Below, in pieces: positions 1 to 7,204 of a stretch of 23,722 nucleotides of DNA (position 1 is its first letter; each line of letters opens with the position of its first letter). A program made the position numbers and the translations under genes. The notes below the pieces were generated by a model. The model did no database searches. It had not been told where the DNA came from and saw nothing but the letters and a program-made list of their open reading frames with translations. The stretch lies in NCBI GenBank assembly GCA_003696465.1, contig RFHG01000139.1, positions 1-23,722 on the forward strand, read 5' to 3'. This DNA is from Gammaproteobacteria bacterium. GTDB taxonomy: Bacteria > Pseudomonadota > Gammaproteobacteria > J044.

Positions 1-615
1 CGTATCACGGTGCATGCGCCGGCCGAAGTGCCCTATCTCATCATGGGCTGGAAGGCGCCCCATCTCGACCCGAAACGGATCGATGACTGGGAGCCCTATG
101 CGCTCGAGGTACTGGCCAGCATCCTGGCGGGCGGCGAGAACAGTCGCCTGCAGAAGCATCTGGTGCGTGGCCGCGAACTGGCCTCCTCGGCCGATGCCGA
201 TTACAGCGCCTTCTCCCTGCACGACGGCCTGTTCGTGATCGACGCCGTCCCGGCCGACGGCACCGACATGAGCACCCTGGAACAGGCCCTGCTGGAACAG
301 GTAGCGCGCCTCAAGCGCGAACCGGTGGCGGGCGAGGAACTGGAGCGCATCAAGGCCGGCGTGGTAGCGAGCGAGATCTACCAGCGCGACTCGGTACAGC
401 ACCAGGCCATCGTGCTGGGGATGCTGGCCGCGCTGGGCTACCCGCCGCAACTGATGGATGACTATGCCGACCGCATCCGCGCCGTGACCGCCGAGCAGGT
501 CCAGGCGGTGGCCCGCAAGTATCTGGTGGATCGCCACCGAACCGTGGCCACCTTGGCCCCGGAGCCGATCGACCCCGCCCATCCCCCGAGCCACTTCAGT
601 GGAGAGCTGCGCTGA
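1..615 (+). CDS. M16 family zinc peptidase, C-terminal part (5' end outside window)
   Basis: This is the C-terminal part of an M16B (pitrilysin/processing-peptidase type) metallopeptidase. The frame is open from base 1, so the GTG at base 10 is not the real start. The visible 204 or so residues match the second M16 domain: a helical stretch containing ILAGGENSRLQKHL, then the VRGRELASSADADY segment, which carries the Arg and Tyr typical of this domain. The zinc-binding N-terminal half lies outside the window, so catalytic status cannot be seen. The stop codon overlaps the start of the next M16 gene by one base (TGATG), which implies translational coupling. In known heterodimeric M16B enzymes the two neighbouring products pair, one carrying the zinc site. 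By that precedent this is probably the catalytic subunit (inference). Location is likely periplasmic, because its partner has a signal peptide. Confidence 0.85.
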   Translation, partial: RITVHAPAEVPYLIMGWKAPHLDPKRIDDWEPYALEVLASILAGGENSRLQKHLVRGRELASSADADYSAFSLHDGLFVIDAVPADGTDMSTLEQALLEQVARLKREPVAGEELERIKAGVVASEIYQRDSVQHQAIVLGMLAALGYPPQLMDDYADRIRAVTAEQVQAVARKYLVDRHRTVATLAPEPIDPAHPPSHFSGELR

Positions 616-1913
616 TGAGACGCCTGATTGCCCTCTGCCTGCTGCTGTCCCTGCCCGTGCTGGCAATGGCCAGCCCGAAGATCCAGCACTGGCGCCTGCC
701 TTCGGGCCTGTCCGTATACTTCCTCGAGGCGCACGAGCTGCCGATGCTCGACCTCAAGCTGGTCTTCGATGCCGGCAGCGCCCGCGACGGTGACCTGCCC
801 GGCCTGGCCAGCATGACCGCCGGCGAGCTGTTCTCGGGAGCCGACGGGCTGGACCTGGAAACCCTCTCCGATCGCCTCGACCGGGTCGGAGCCTCCTACG
901 GCTCGGGCGCATTGCGTGACATGGCCTGGATCACCCTGCGCAGCCTCACCGACAAGGACAGCCTCGAGCCCGCGCTGGATACCTGGCTGCGCGTCGTGGG
1001 ACACCCCGACTTCCCGGCCGAACACTTCGAACGTGCCCGACGCCAGCGGCTGGTGGGCATCCGTGCCGAGCGCGAGGATCCGGGCACCGTGGCCAGCAAG
1101 GCCTTCTGGAAGGCGCTCTACGGCGAGCACCCCTATGCCCATCCCGTCAACGGCACCGAGGACAGCACCCGGGCCCTGCGCCGCAAGGACCTGGTGCGCT
1201 TCCATCGCACCTATTATGTGAGCGGCAATGCCGTGCTGGTCATCGTCGGCGACCGCACCCTGGCCGAGGCCGAGGAGCTGGCCCGCCGGGTCGATGCCGC
1301 CCTCCCGCGCGGGCCGCATGCCCCACCGCTGCCACCCGTCCCGGAGCTCAAGGAAGGCAAGACCATCCGCATCCCGTTCCCCTCGACCCAGGCCCACATC
1401 CTGATGGGCCAGCCGGGCATGCGTCGCAACGATCCGGACTACTTCCCCCTGTACGTGGGCAACCATGTACTCGGAGGCAGCGGCTTCACCTCGCGCCTGG
1501 TGAAGACCGTGCGGGTAGAACACGGGCTTGCCTACAGCGTATACAGCTACTTCCTCCCCATGCGCGCGCACGGCCCCTTCATGGCCGGCCTGCAGACCCG
1601 GCGTGACCAGACCAGGCAGGCGCTGAAGCTGGTGCGCGAGACCCTGACCCGCTATCTGGCCGAGGGCCCCAGCGAACAGGAACTGCGTGCCAGCAAGCGC
1701 AACATCACCGGTGGCTTCCCGCTGCGCATCGCCTCCAACAGCGATCTGGCCGACTATCTGGCCATGATCGGTTTCTATGACCTGCCACTGGACTACCTCG
1801 ACCGCTTCAATGCACGGGTGGAGGCCGTCACCCGCGAACAGATCCTTGATGCCTTCCGGCGACGCATCCACCCCGAGCGCATGGTCACGGTGATCGTTGG
1901 TGGCCCGAAATAA
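615..1913 (+). CDS. M16 family peptidase-like protein lacking the zinc motif (probable non-catalytic subunit)
   Basis: A 432-residue protein with an N-terminal signal peptide (Arg-Arg, a leucine-rich core, cleavage likely after AMA near residue 19). It is a full-length M16B two-domain protein. Where active members carry HxxEH within GLAHxxEHM, this protein reads GLASMTAGELF (about residues 64-73), so both zinc histidines and the glutamate are gone. The C-terminal domain keeps the Arg/Tyr-bearing segment VRVEHGLAYSVYSY (about residues 298-311). That combination (no zinc site, R/Y kept) is what is known for the partner subunit of heterodimeric M16B peptidases. The start is the ATG overlapping the upstream stop by one base. 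Its 3' end overlaps the rsmD start, so the three genes are probably one transcript. Substrate unknown. Confidence 0.9.
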   Translation: MRRLIALCLLLSLPVLAMASPKIQHWRLPSGLSVYFLEAHELPMLDLKLVFDAGSARDGDLPGLASMTAGELFSGADGLDLETLSDRLDRVGASYGSGALRDMAWITLRSLTDKDSLEPALDTWLRVVGHPDFPAEHFERARRQRLVGIRAEREDPGTVASKAFWKALYGEHPYAHPVNGTEDSTRALRRKDLVRFHRTYYVSGNAVLVIVGDRTLAEAEELARRVDAALPRGPHAPPLPPVPELKEGKTIRIPFPSTQAHILMGQPGMRRNDPDYFPLYVGNHVLGGSGFTSRLVKTVRVEHGLAYSVYSYFLPMRAHGPFMAGLQTRRDQTRQALKLVRETLTRYLAEGPSEQELRASKRNITGGFPLRIASNSDLADYLAMIGFYDLPLDYLDRFNARVEAVTREQILDAFRRRIHPERMVTVIVGGPK

Positions 1914-2499
1914 ACGACCCGGCGGCAGCAACCGGCTGCGCATCATCGGTGGCCGCTGGCGCGGGCGCCGGCTGGTCTTCCCGGATGCCGCGGGCCTGCG
2001 CCCCACCCCGGACCGGGTGCGGGAGACCCTGTTCAACTGGCTGCAGTCCCGGGTACCCGGGGCACGGGTGCTGGACGCCTTTGCCGGCAGCGGAGCACTC
2101 GGGTTCGAGGCCGCCTCGCGCGGGGCCGGGCAGGTGCTCATGATCGAACGCGCGCCGCGGGTGCTCAGGGCCCTGGAGCATAGCCGGGACGAGCTGGGCG
2201 CGGAAGCGGTGGAGATCCGCCGCGGCAATGCACTGGAGTATCTTTCGCACTGCGAGGACCCCTGGGATCTCATCCTGCTCGACCCGCCCTTCGGGCAGGG
2301 GCTGGCGGAAAAGTCCCTGTACGCGATTCGCGAATCCGGCTGCCTGAGCCCCGAAGGCCGCGTCTACCTCGAGGTCGAACGCCAGTTACCGCTGGATGCA
2401 GCCCTCGACGGCTGGCAGGTCCTGCACGACCGGCAGGCCGGGGATGTCCGCTACCTGCTCCTTGCGCAGCAGGAGCAGGATTCATCACCCACCTCATAA
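1900..2499 (+). CDS. rsmD: 16S rRNA (guanine(966)-N(2))-methyltransferase RsmD
   Basis: RsmD is an S-adenosylmethionine-dependent enzyme that methylates N2 of G966 in 16S rRNA of the assembling 30S subunit. The 199-residue product has the family pattern: RIIGGRWRGRRL near the N terminus (residues 14-25), the conserved RPTPDRVRETLFNWL block (34-48), SAM motif I VLDAFAGSGALG (57-68), and the catalytic DPPF motif (128-131). I chose GTG at 1900; a TTG at 1897 is the alternative and adds one residue. Either way the start lies inside the end of the upstream M16 gene, which ends at 1913, so translation is probably coupled. M16 peptidase genes next to rsmD are also known from Pseudomonas. Downstream is an AT-rich gap with the rpoH control region. 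Confidence 0.93.
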   Translation: MARNKRPGGSNRLRIIGGRWRGRRLVFPDAAGLRPTPDRVRETLFNWLQSRVPGARVLDAFAGSGALGFEAASRGAGQVLMIERAPRVLRALEHSRDELGAEAVEIRRGNALEYLSHCEDPWDLILLDPPFGQGLAEKSLYAIRESGCLSPEGRVYLEVERQLPLDAALDGWQVLHDRQAGDVRYLLLAQQEQDSSPTS

Positions 2500-2531
2500 A
2501 AATTTTCGATTTTGCGGAACAAAATCTGCTG

Positions 2532-2558
2532 TTAGCACTCTAATGTGGTGAGTGCTAA
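2532..2558. promoter_or_regulatory. CIRCE operator (HrcA binding site) upstream of rpoH
   Basis: Left arm TTAGCACTC at 2532-2540, a 9-base spacer, and right arm GAGTGCTAA at 2550-2558. Both arms and the spacer length match the CIRCE consensus exactly. CIRCE is the operator of HrcA, the heat-shock repressor that normally controls groESL or dnaK operons. Here it overlaps the best sigma-70 promoter I can find for rpoH, so binding should block transcription. No hrcA gene is visible in the window. Confidence 0.93.
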
Positions 2559-2561
2559 AAT
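2532..2561 (+). promoter_or_regulatory. Predicted sigma-70 promoter of rpoH
   Basis: A -35 candidate TTAGCA (2532-2537) and a -10 candidate TAAAAT (2556-2561) are 18 bases apart. Transcription would start near 2568, giving a leader of about 30 bases. The -35 is the first part of the left CIRCE arm and the -10 begins in the right arm. The -35 is weak, so the exact promoter is uncertain. Confidence 0.5.
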
Positions 2562-2567
2562 GCACTC
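2550..2567. repeat. Second inverted repeat sharing the right CIRCE arm
   Basis: GAGTGC (2550-2555) is followed by TAAAAT (2556-2561) and then GCACTC (2562-2567), a perfect 6-bp inverted repeat. Its first arm is the core of the right CIRCE arm, its spacer is the predicted -10 hexamer, and its second arm is a third copy of the CIRCE half-site core. Confidence 0.85.
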
Positions 2568-2596
2568 AAAATCAGAACAAAGAGGGGGGAATGCCA

Positions 2597-3469
2597 ATGA
2601 CGACGAACACTGCACTTGCCAATGCCATGAACACGCTGCCGGCCCCGACCGGCAACCTGGACCAGTACATCCAGGCCGTCTATCAGCTCCCGGTGCTGAG
2701 CGCCGAAGAGGAGCATGATCTGGCCGTGCGCCTGCACGAGCAGAACGATCTCGATGCAGCCCGCAAGCTGATCCTGCACAACCTGCGCTTCGTGGTGCAG
2801 GTGGCACGCGGCTACCAGGGCTATGGCCTGCCGCTGGCCGACCTCATCCAGGAAGGCAACATCGGCCTGATGAAGGCGGTCAAGCGCTTCGACCCGTCCA
2901 AGGGCGTGCGCCTGGTCTCCTTTGCCGTGCACTGGATCCGGGCCGAGATTCACGAGTACATCCTGCGCAACTGGCGCATCGTCAAGATCGCCACCACCAA
3001 GGCCCAGCGCAAGCTGTTCTTCAACCTGCGCAGCGCCAAGAAGCGGCTGGGCTGGATGAACCGCGCCGAGGTCGAGCAGGTGGCCGAGGATCTCGGGGTC
3101 AAGCCCGAGGAAGTGCTGCAGATGGAATCGCGACTCGGCAGCCATGACATGGCCTTCGATGCCGGCCCGGACGACGACGACAACCATGTTGCTCCGGTCA
3201 GCTTCCTGCCGGCCGACGAGTCCAGCGACCCCGCCCGCGTGGTGGAAGAGGCAGAATGGCAGGAACAGGCACACGAAGGGCTGCAGGAGGCCCTGGCCAG
3301 CCTCGACGAGCGCAGCCGCGACATCCTCGCGCGCCGCTGGCTCACCGACGACAAGGCCACCCTGCACGAACTGGCCGACGAATACGGCGTATCCGCCGAG
3401 CGCATCCGCCAGATCGAGGCCAGCGCCATCAAGAAGCTGCGCAAGCAAATGGTGGCCGAGGCCGCCTGA
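2597..3469 (+). CDS. rpoH: RNA polymerase heat-shock sigma factor RpoH (sigma-32)
   Basis: A 290-residue group 3 sigma-70 family factor that directs RNA polymerase to heat-shock promoters. Domains in order: region 1.2 with the GNLDQYIQAVYQLPVLSAEEE block (residues 19-39, close to E. coli RpoH), region 2 with DLIQEGNIGLMKAVKRFDP (82-100) and the -10 recognition helix HWIRAEIHEYI (112-122), the RpoH box QRKLFFNLR (137-145) that distinguishes sigma-32 from other sigma factors, and region 4 with a helix-turn-helix ending ERIRQIEASAIKKLR (268-282). The ATG at 2597 is chosen because the purine run GAGGGGGGA (2582-2590) lies about 7 bases before it; the ATG at 2591 is too close to that run. The in-frame GTG at 2552 lies inside the CIRCE element. 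The gene follows rsmD, with no ftsYEX between. It ends 20 bases before a strong terminator. Confidence 0.96.
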   Translation: MTTNTALANAMNTLPAPTGNLDQYIQAVYQLPVLSAEEEHDLAVRLHEQNDLDAARKLILHNLRFVVQVARGYQGYGLPLADLIQEGNIGLMKAVKRFDPSKGVRLVSFAVHWIRAEIHEYILRNWRIVKIATTKAQRKLFFNLRSAKKRLGWMNRAEVEQVAEDLGVKPEEVLQMESRLGSHDMAFDAGPDDDDNHVAPVSFLPADESSDPARVVEEAEWQEQAHEGLQEALASLDERSRDILARRWLTDDKATLHELADEYGVSAERIRQIEASAIKKLRKQMVAEAA

Positions 3470-3489
3470 GGCCAGGCCGCCTGCAGATA

Positions 3490-3522
3490 CGCAAAAGGCC
3501 CCGCAATGCGGGGCCTTTTGCG
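3490..3522. terminator. Bidirectional rho-independent terminator
   Basis: A perfect 15-bp stem CGCAAAAGGCCCCGC (3490-3504) with an AAT loop and its complement (3508-3522). The stem has a GC core flanked by AAAA on the left and TTTT on the right, so it gives a T run on either strand. It lies between rpoH (plus) and the small gene ending at 3540 (minus), and probably serves both. Confidence 0.9.
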
Positions 3523-3539
3523 TGCTCGTCTCGCCGCCT

Positions 3540-3629
3540 TCAGCCGGAAAGGATCACGGAGAAGAAGCTGATCCAGGCCCAGGCAATCAGGGCGATGACG
3601 ATGTAGAGCGGCAGGGTTTCGTTGCTCAT
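3540..3629 (-). CDS. 29-residue single-span membrane peptide at the end of the cbb3 assembly operon
   Basis: This short frame encodes 29 residues: MSNETLPLY, then a hydrophobic helix of about 20 residues rich in I, A, W and F (IVIALIAWAWISFFSVIL), ending SG. Support comes from a well-placed ribosome binding site (GAGGA, 7 bases before the ATG), from its position 58 bases after ccoS on the same strand, and from its stop lying 17 bases before the shared terminator. I do not recognise the family. One possibility is a small oxidase-associated subunit, in the way CcoM (a one-helix peptide of about 36 residues) belongs to Pseudomonas stutzeri cbb3 oxidase; I see no sequence proof of that. It is short enough that automated annotation may omit it. 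Confidence 0.65.
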   Translation of the reverse strand: MSNETLPLYIVIALIAWAWISFFSVILSG

Positions 3630-3687
3630 CACGATATCCTCGGGATCTTGTGAATGCTGCGCATCCTACTCGAAGCAGGGGGCGTGT

Positions 3688-3900
3688 TCAAGGCACCCTG
3701 CCGTCCCCGTCGTCCTTTGGTTCGTCCTCGGGCGGTCTGGCGGAGCGGGGAATGAGCGGATCGTCGTCGTCCATGAGGATGCGATGCGCCGGCCCCTCGA
3801 GGTCGTCGTACTGGCCGGACTTGACGGTCCAGACGAAGGCGACGATGGCAATGACCATGATGAACACGGCCATCGGAATCAGCATGTAGAGGATTTCCAT
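3688..3900 (-). CDS. ccoS: cbb3-type cytochrome c oxidase assembly protein CcoS
   Basis: A 70-residue protein with one N-terminal membrane helix (about residues 5-26, MLIPMAVFIMVIAIVAFVW). It is followed by the family signature WTVKSGQYDDLEGPAHRIL and an acidic tail (DDDD). CcoS is needed for putting heme and copper cofactors into CcoN of cbb3 oxidases; its mechanism is not well established. The ATG at 3900 overlaps the ccoI stop by one base (TAATG), which suggests translational coupling. Longer readings of this frame start inside ccoI and are not needed. Length and tail are typical of CcoS. Confidence 0.93.
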   Translation of the reverse strand: MEILYMLIPMAVFIMVIAIVAFVWTVKSGQYDDLEGPAHRILMDDDDPLIPRSARPPEDEPKDDGDGRVP

Positions 3901-6356
3901 TATTGCCTCTCCTTGCCCTCGTTGAGACGCAGGGCATTGAGCACGACGATGAGCGAGCTGGCCGACATGCCGATGGCCGCCATCCACGGCTGCACCCAGC
4001 CGGCCGCAGCCAGCGGCACGGCCACCACATTATAGGCCACTGCCCAGCCAAGGTTCTGGCGGATGATGGACAGCGTGCGCCGGGCCATGCGCACCGCCTC
4101 GGGCAGATGTCGCAGATCCTCCGACAGCAGCACCATGTCGGCCGAGGCATGGGCAATGCCGGAACCGGAACCCATCGCGATCGAGACCTGGGCCCGGGCC
4201 AGAACGGGGGCATCGTTGACCCCGTCTCCGACCATGGCCACCACATGCCCGGCCTGCTGCAGTGCCTCGATCCGCTCCAGCTTGTCCTGCGGCAGCAGGC
4301 CGCCGGCATGTGATTCGATGCCCAGCTCCTCCGCTACCCGGGCCACCACTTCCGGATCATCCCCGCTGAGCAGCATCACCTTGAGGCCCTGCGCCTTCAG
4401 CGTGGCGACTGCCTCCCTTGCCTCGGGCCTCAGGACATCGCTGAAGACGAAGCTTGCCAGCAGTTTACGCCCCTCCTCGTCCACCAGGCAGACCCGGCTC
4501 TCGCCGGCCTCGCGCACGAGCTCCGGCACCTCGATACGCATCGCGCGCACCGAATCCGGGCTGCCGACCCAGCACAGCCTGCCCTCCACCCGGCCGCGAA
4601 TACCCTTGCCCGGCACGGCCTCCACCTCGGTCACCTCCGGCAACTGCTCCACCCGGGCCAGCAGGGCACGCGCCACAGGGTGCTCCGATTGCCGCTCCAG
4701 CCCCGCCGCCAGACGCAGGCACTCCTCCTCATCCGAGCCTTCATGCAATACCACCCGGACCAGCCGCAGTCGGCCCACGGTCAGGGTCCCGGTCTTGTCG
4801 AACACGATATGGTCGGTCCGTGCCAGGGCCTCGAGCGCATGCCCGCGCGTGGTGAGCACCCCCAGTCGGGTCAGGCTGCCGGTGGCCGCGGTCACCGCTG
4901 CCGGAGTGGCCAGCGAGAGGGCGCAGGGGCAGGTCACCACCAGCACCGAGATGGTAATCCACAGCGCCTGCTCGACACCTGCTGCCGGCAGCCACCAGGC
5001 GAACACGCCGCCGGCGATGAGCAGCAGGGCCAGTACGAACCAGCCGGCGATGCGGTCGGCGAGCCGGGCAATGGCCGGCTTTTCCGATTGCGCCCGCTCC
5101 AGCAGCCGCAGGATGGCCGACAGCGTGGTATCGGCCCCGACCCGGGTCACCTCGACCACCAGCGGGCTCTCGATGTTGATACTGCCGCCGATCACCTCGT
5201 CGCCGCAGTCGCGCGCGACCGGGAGGCTCTCCCCGGTGAGCAGGGACTCATCCACACTGGAGCGCCCCTCGATAATCCGACCATCGGCCGGGATCGACTC
5301 GCCGGGACGGATCAGTACGCGATCGCCGATCTCCAGATCGTCGACCGGCACCACTTCCTCCTGCCCGTCCCTGATCCGGGTGGCGGTATCCGGCAGCAGC
5401 CGTACCAGCTCCTCGGCCGCCTGCCCGGCGCGGTGCCGGGCCACCATCTCCAGATAGCGGCCCACCAGCAGGAAGAAGGTGAACATGGTCACCGAATCGA
5501 AATAGACGTGCCCCTTGCCGGTTGCCGTGGCCCAGGCACTGGCCAGAAAGCCGCCGCTGATGGCCAGTGAGACCGGGACATCCATGCCCAGCCGGCGCCG
5601 CTTCAGGTCCTGCCAGGCCGAGCGATAGAACGGCCAGGCCGCATAGAGGATCACCGGCGCGGCGATGACCAGACTGACCCAGCGCATGAAATTGCGCAGC
5701 GCCTCATCCATGCCCTCGGCCTCGCCGGCATACATCGCAACGGCCAGCATCATCACCTGCATGGCGCCCAGACCGGCCACCGCCAGGCGCTTGAGGGCCT
5801 GGGAGCGCTCCTTTTTCTGCAACTGCTCCTGTCGGGCCGGGTCGAAAGGGTGGGCGTGATAGCCGATCTCGCTGATGGCGCGCAGGATATCCGACAGGTG
5901 GATGACCTCGTTGTCCCAGCGCAGCTGGGCCCGATGGGTGGAATAGTTGACCCGGAACTCGAGCACGCCCGGCAGGCTGCTGACATGCTTTTCGTTCAGC
6001 CACACGCAGGCGGCACAGGTAATGCCCTCGAGGATCAGGGCCGCCTCGCGTATGTCGCCACCGCCGGATTCCAGGTGACGCACGAAGCGTTTCTGCAGGG
6101 ACTCGCTGTCGTAGACCTGCAACTCGCGCAGCTGCTCCGGCACCAGGTCCTCGGGGCGCTGGGAGGGTGCCGTGCGGTAGCGGTAGAAATCCTCCATGCC
6201 GGAATCGACAATGGCCCTTGCCACCGCCTCGCACCCGGCACAGCACATCTCGCGCGGCCTGCCCTCGATTTCGACGCACCAGTGACTGCCCGGCGGCACA
6301 GGCAGCCCGCAGTGGAAGCAGCTCTTTTGCGACGCGTTGTTTTCGCCCGTACTCAC
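3900..6356 (-). CDS. ccoI: Copper-transporting P1B-type ATPase CcoI (FixI)
   Basis: An 818-residue copper ATPase that moves Cu(I) out of the cytoplasm to supply cbb3 oxidase assembly. Visible in order: an N-terminal cysteine-rich part (CFHCG at 13-17, CCAGC at 38-42), a heavy-metal-associated domain with GITCAAC (111-117), the actuator motif TGESLPV (374-380), the membrane copper site CPC (476-478), the phosphorylation motif DKTGT (520-524), SEHP (557-560), the hinge motif GDGVND (710-715), and final membrane helices. The start is GTG at 6356, which overlaps the ccoH stop as GTGA; the longer reading from 6449 lies wholly in ccoH. The N-terminal double-cysteine part before the metal domain is usual for CcoI and absent from CopA housekeeping exporters. 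The context, between ccoH and ccoS, supports CcoI over CopA. Confidence 0.96.
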   Translation of the reverse strand: MSTGENNASQKSCFHCGLPVPPGSHWCVEIEGRPREMCCAGCEAVARAIVDSGMEDFYRYRTAPSQRPEDLVPEQLRELQVYDSESLQKRFVRHLESGGGDIREAALILEGITCAACVWLNEKHVSSLPGVLEFRVNYSTHRAQLRWDNEVIHLSDILRAISEIGYHAHPFDPARQEQLQKKERSQALKRLAVAGLGAMQVMMLAVAMYAGEAEGMDEALRNFMRWVSLVIAAPVILYAAWPFYRSAWQDLKRRRLGMDVPVSLAISGGFLASAWATATGKGHVYFDSVTMFTFFLLVGRYLEMVARHRAGQAAEELVRLLPDTATRIRDGQEEVVPVDDLEIGDRVLIRPGESIPADGRIIEGRSSVDESLLTGESLPVARDCGDEVIGGSINIESPLVVEVTRVGADTTLSAILRLLERAQSEKPAIARLADRIAGWFVLALLLIAGGVFAWWLPAAGVEQALWITISVLVVTCPCALSLATPAAVTAATGSLTRLGVLTTRGHALEALARTDHIVFDKTGTLTVGRLRLVRVVLHEGSDEEECLRLAAGLERQSEHPVARALLARVEQLPEVTEVEAVPGKGIRGRVEGRLCWVGSPDSVRAMRIEVPELVREAGESRVCLVDEEGRKLLASFVFSDVLRPEAREAVATLKAQGLKVMLLSGDDPEVVARVAEELGIESHAGGLLPQDKLERIEALQQAGHVVAMVGDGVNDAPVLARAQVSIAMGSGSGIAHASADMVLLSEDLRHLPEAVRMARRTLSIIRQNLGWAVAYNVVAVPLAAAGWVQPWMAAIGMSASSLIVVLNALRLNEGKERQ

Positions 6357-7192
6357 TGCCCGGCAGTGTGGCCTTCCGGCTCGATGTAGGTCCAGCCTCG
6401 GGTCTCGTGCAGGTCCTTGCCGCGGCGGATCAGGCCCACCACATACCATCGCCCCTTGCCGGGCAATCTCACCTGCACGCCGTACATTCCGGGCTCGAGC
6501 TCCTTGAGGTCGAACTGCTGGTCAAGCCGCTTGTCGGAGGGGCGCAGGAACCGGACCTCGACCTCGGCACCCTCCACCGGCCTGCCTTCGCGGTCGAGCA
6601 CCTGAATGCGGAAATCCGTCGGCGTGTTCTCGTGCGGCGTCTCGAGAAATCCCTGGTTGACCTGCCAGCCACGCTTCTTCTGGATTTCCAGCTGCCTCAG
6701 ATAGGCGTTGTAATCCTTTTCCTTCTCCTGGAAGTCGTGCGCGATGGTGCCGGGGAACACACTGGTGATCCTGCCATGGCGCGCCTCCTCGGGAGCCAGG
6801 GCCTGGATCACGGGGTTGCTGAATCCCTGCTGGGCGAGGGTGATGATGATCGAATCGACCACCGCGATGGTCACGAAAAACCCGACCAGAATGGCCGGAT
6901 ACCAGTGGAACCAGCGGCCCTCGTTGCGCACCCCCATGCGCTCCTGATGCTCCCAGTGCGAGGTGATGATGCCGAGCACATAGGGGATCACACCGTACAG
7001 GGCCACATGAATCGCCACCACATCCATGCCCGGCCATTTAAGGATAACCATCGGCACATACACGCCCATGGCGGCGAGAAACACGAGCAGGGCAACCTGC
7101 TTGCCCTGCATCCGGGTATAGCGATACAGCAGGACGAACACGGCCACGATCAGCAGAATGCCGATACCCAGCGATGCGACCAGTTCGTTCAT
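6353..7192 (-). CDS. ccoH: CcoH/FixH-type cbb3 oxidase assembly protein with extra N-terminal membrane region
   Basis: A 279-residue membrane protein. From about residue 96 it looks like an ordinary FixH/CcoH protein: a helix starting WFHWYPAILVGFFVTIAVVDS (96-116), then a periplasmic domain ending in a beta-sandwich-like part (FRIQVLDREGRPVEGAEVEVRF). CcoH associates with and stabilises cbb3 oxidase subunits. The first 90 or so residues are extra and contain about three predicted membrane helices (near 7-24, 33-51, 57-78) joined by HWEHQERMG. FixH proteins are usually 150-180 residues, so this is a longer, four-helix form. The start is ATG 7192 with GGGAG 8 bases upstream; that RBS lies just beside the ccoG stop. 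It ends in a GTGA overlap with ccoI. The reading frame is unbroken, so this is a fusion or lineage-specific extension and not a frameshift artefact. Confidence 0.85.
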   Translation of the reverse strand: MNELVASLGIGILLIVAVFVLLYRYTRMQGKQVALLVFLAAMGVYVPMVILKWPGMDVVAIHVALYGVIPYVLGIITSHWEHQERMGVRNEGRWFHWYPAILVGFFVTIAVVDSIIITLAQQGFSNPVIQALAPEEARHGRITSVFPGTIAHDFQEKEKDYNAYLRQLEIQKKRGWQVNQGFLETPHENTPTDFRIQVLDREGRPVEGAEVEVRFLRPSDKRLDQQFDLKELEPGMYGVQVRLPGKGRWYVVGLIRRGKDLHETRGWTYIEPEGHTAGQ

Positions 7193-7204
7193 GCGTGCAT
7201 CTCC

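Noticed and set aside
462..2273. A 603-codon open frame on the minus strand
   Set aside because: It lies opposite two M16 genes and rsmD, whose proteins are clearly recognisable. The translation is low-complexity and has no family features; it is a by-product of high GC content.
2552..2596. Upstream GTG start for rpoH at 2552
   Set aside because: It lies within the right CIRCE arm and upstream of the predicted transcription start. The ATG at 2597 has the well-spaced purine-rich ribosome binding site and gives the usual N terminus.
6356..6449. N-terminal extension of CcoI to 6449
   Set aside because: The extra 31 residues lie inside ccoH in another frame and are unlike any CcoI; the GTG at 6356 overlaps the ccoH stop in the common GTGA form.
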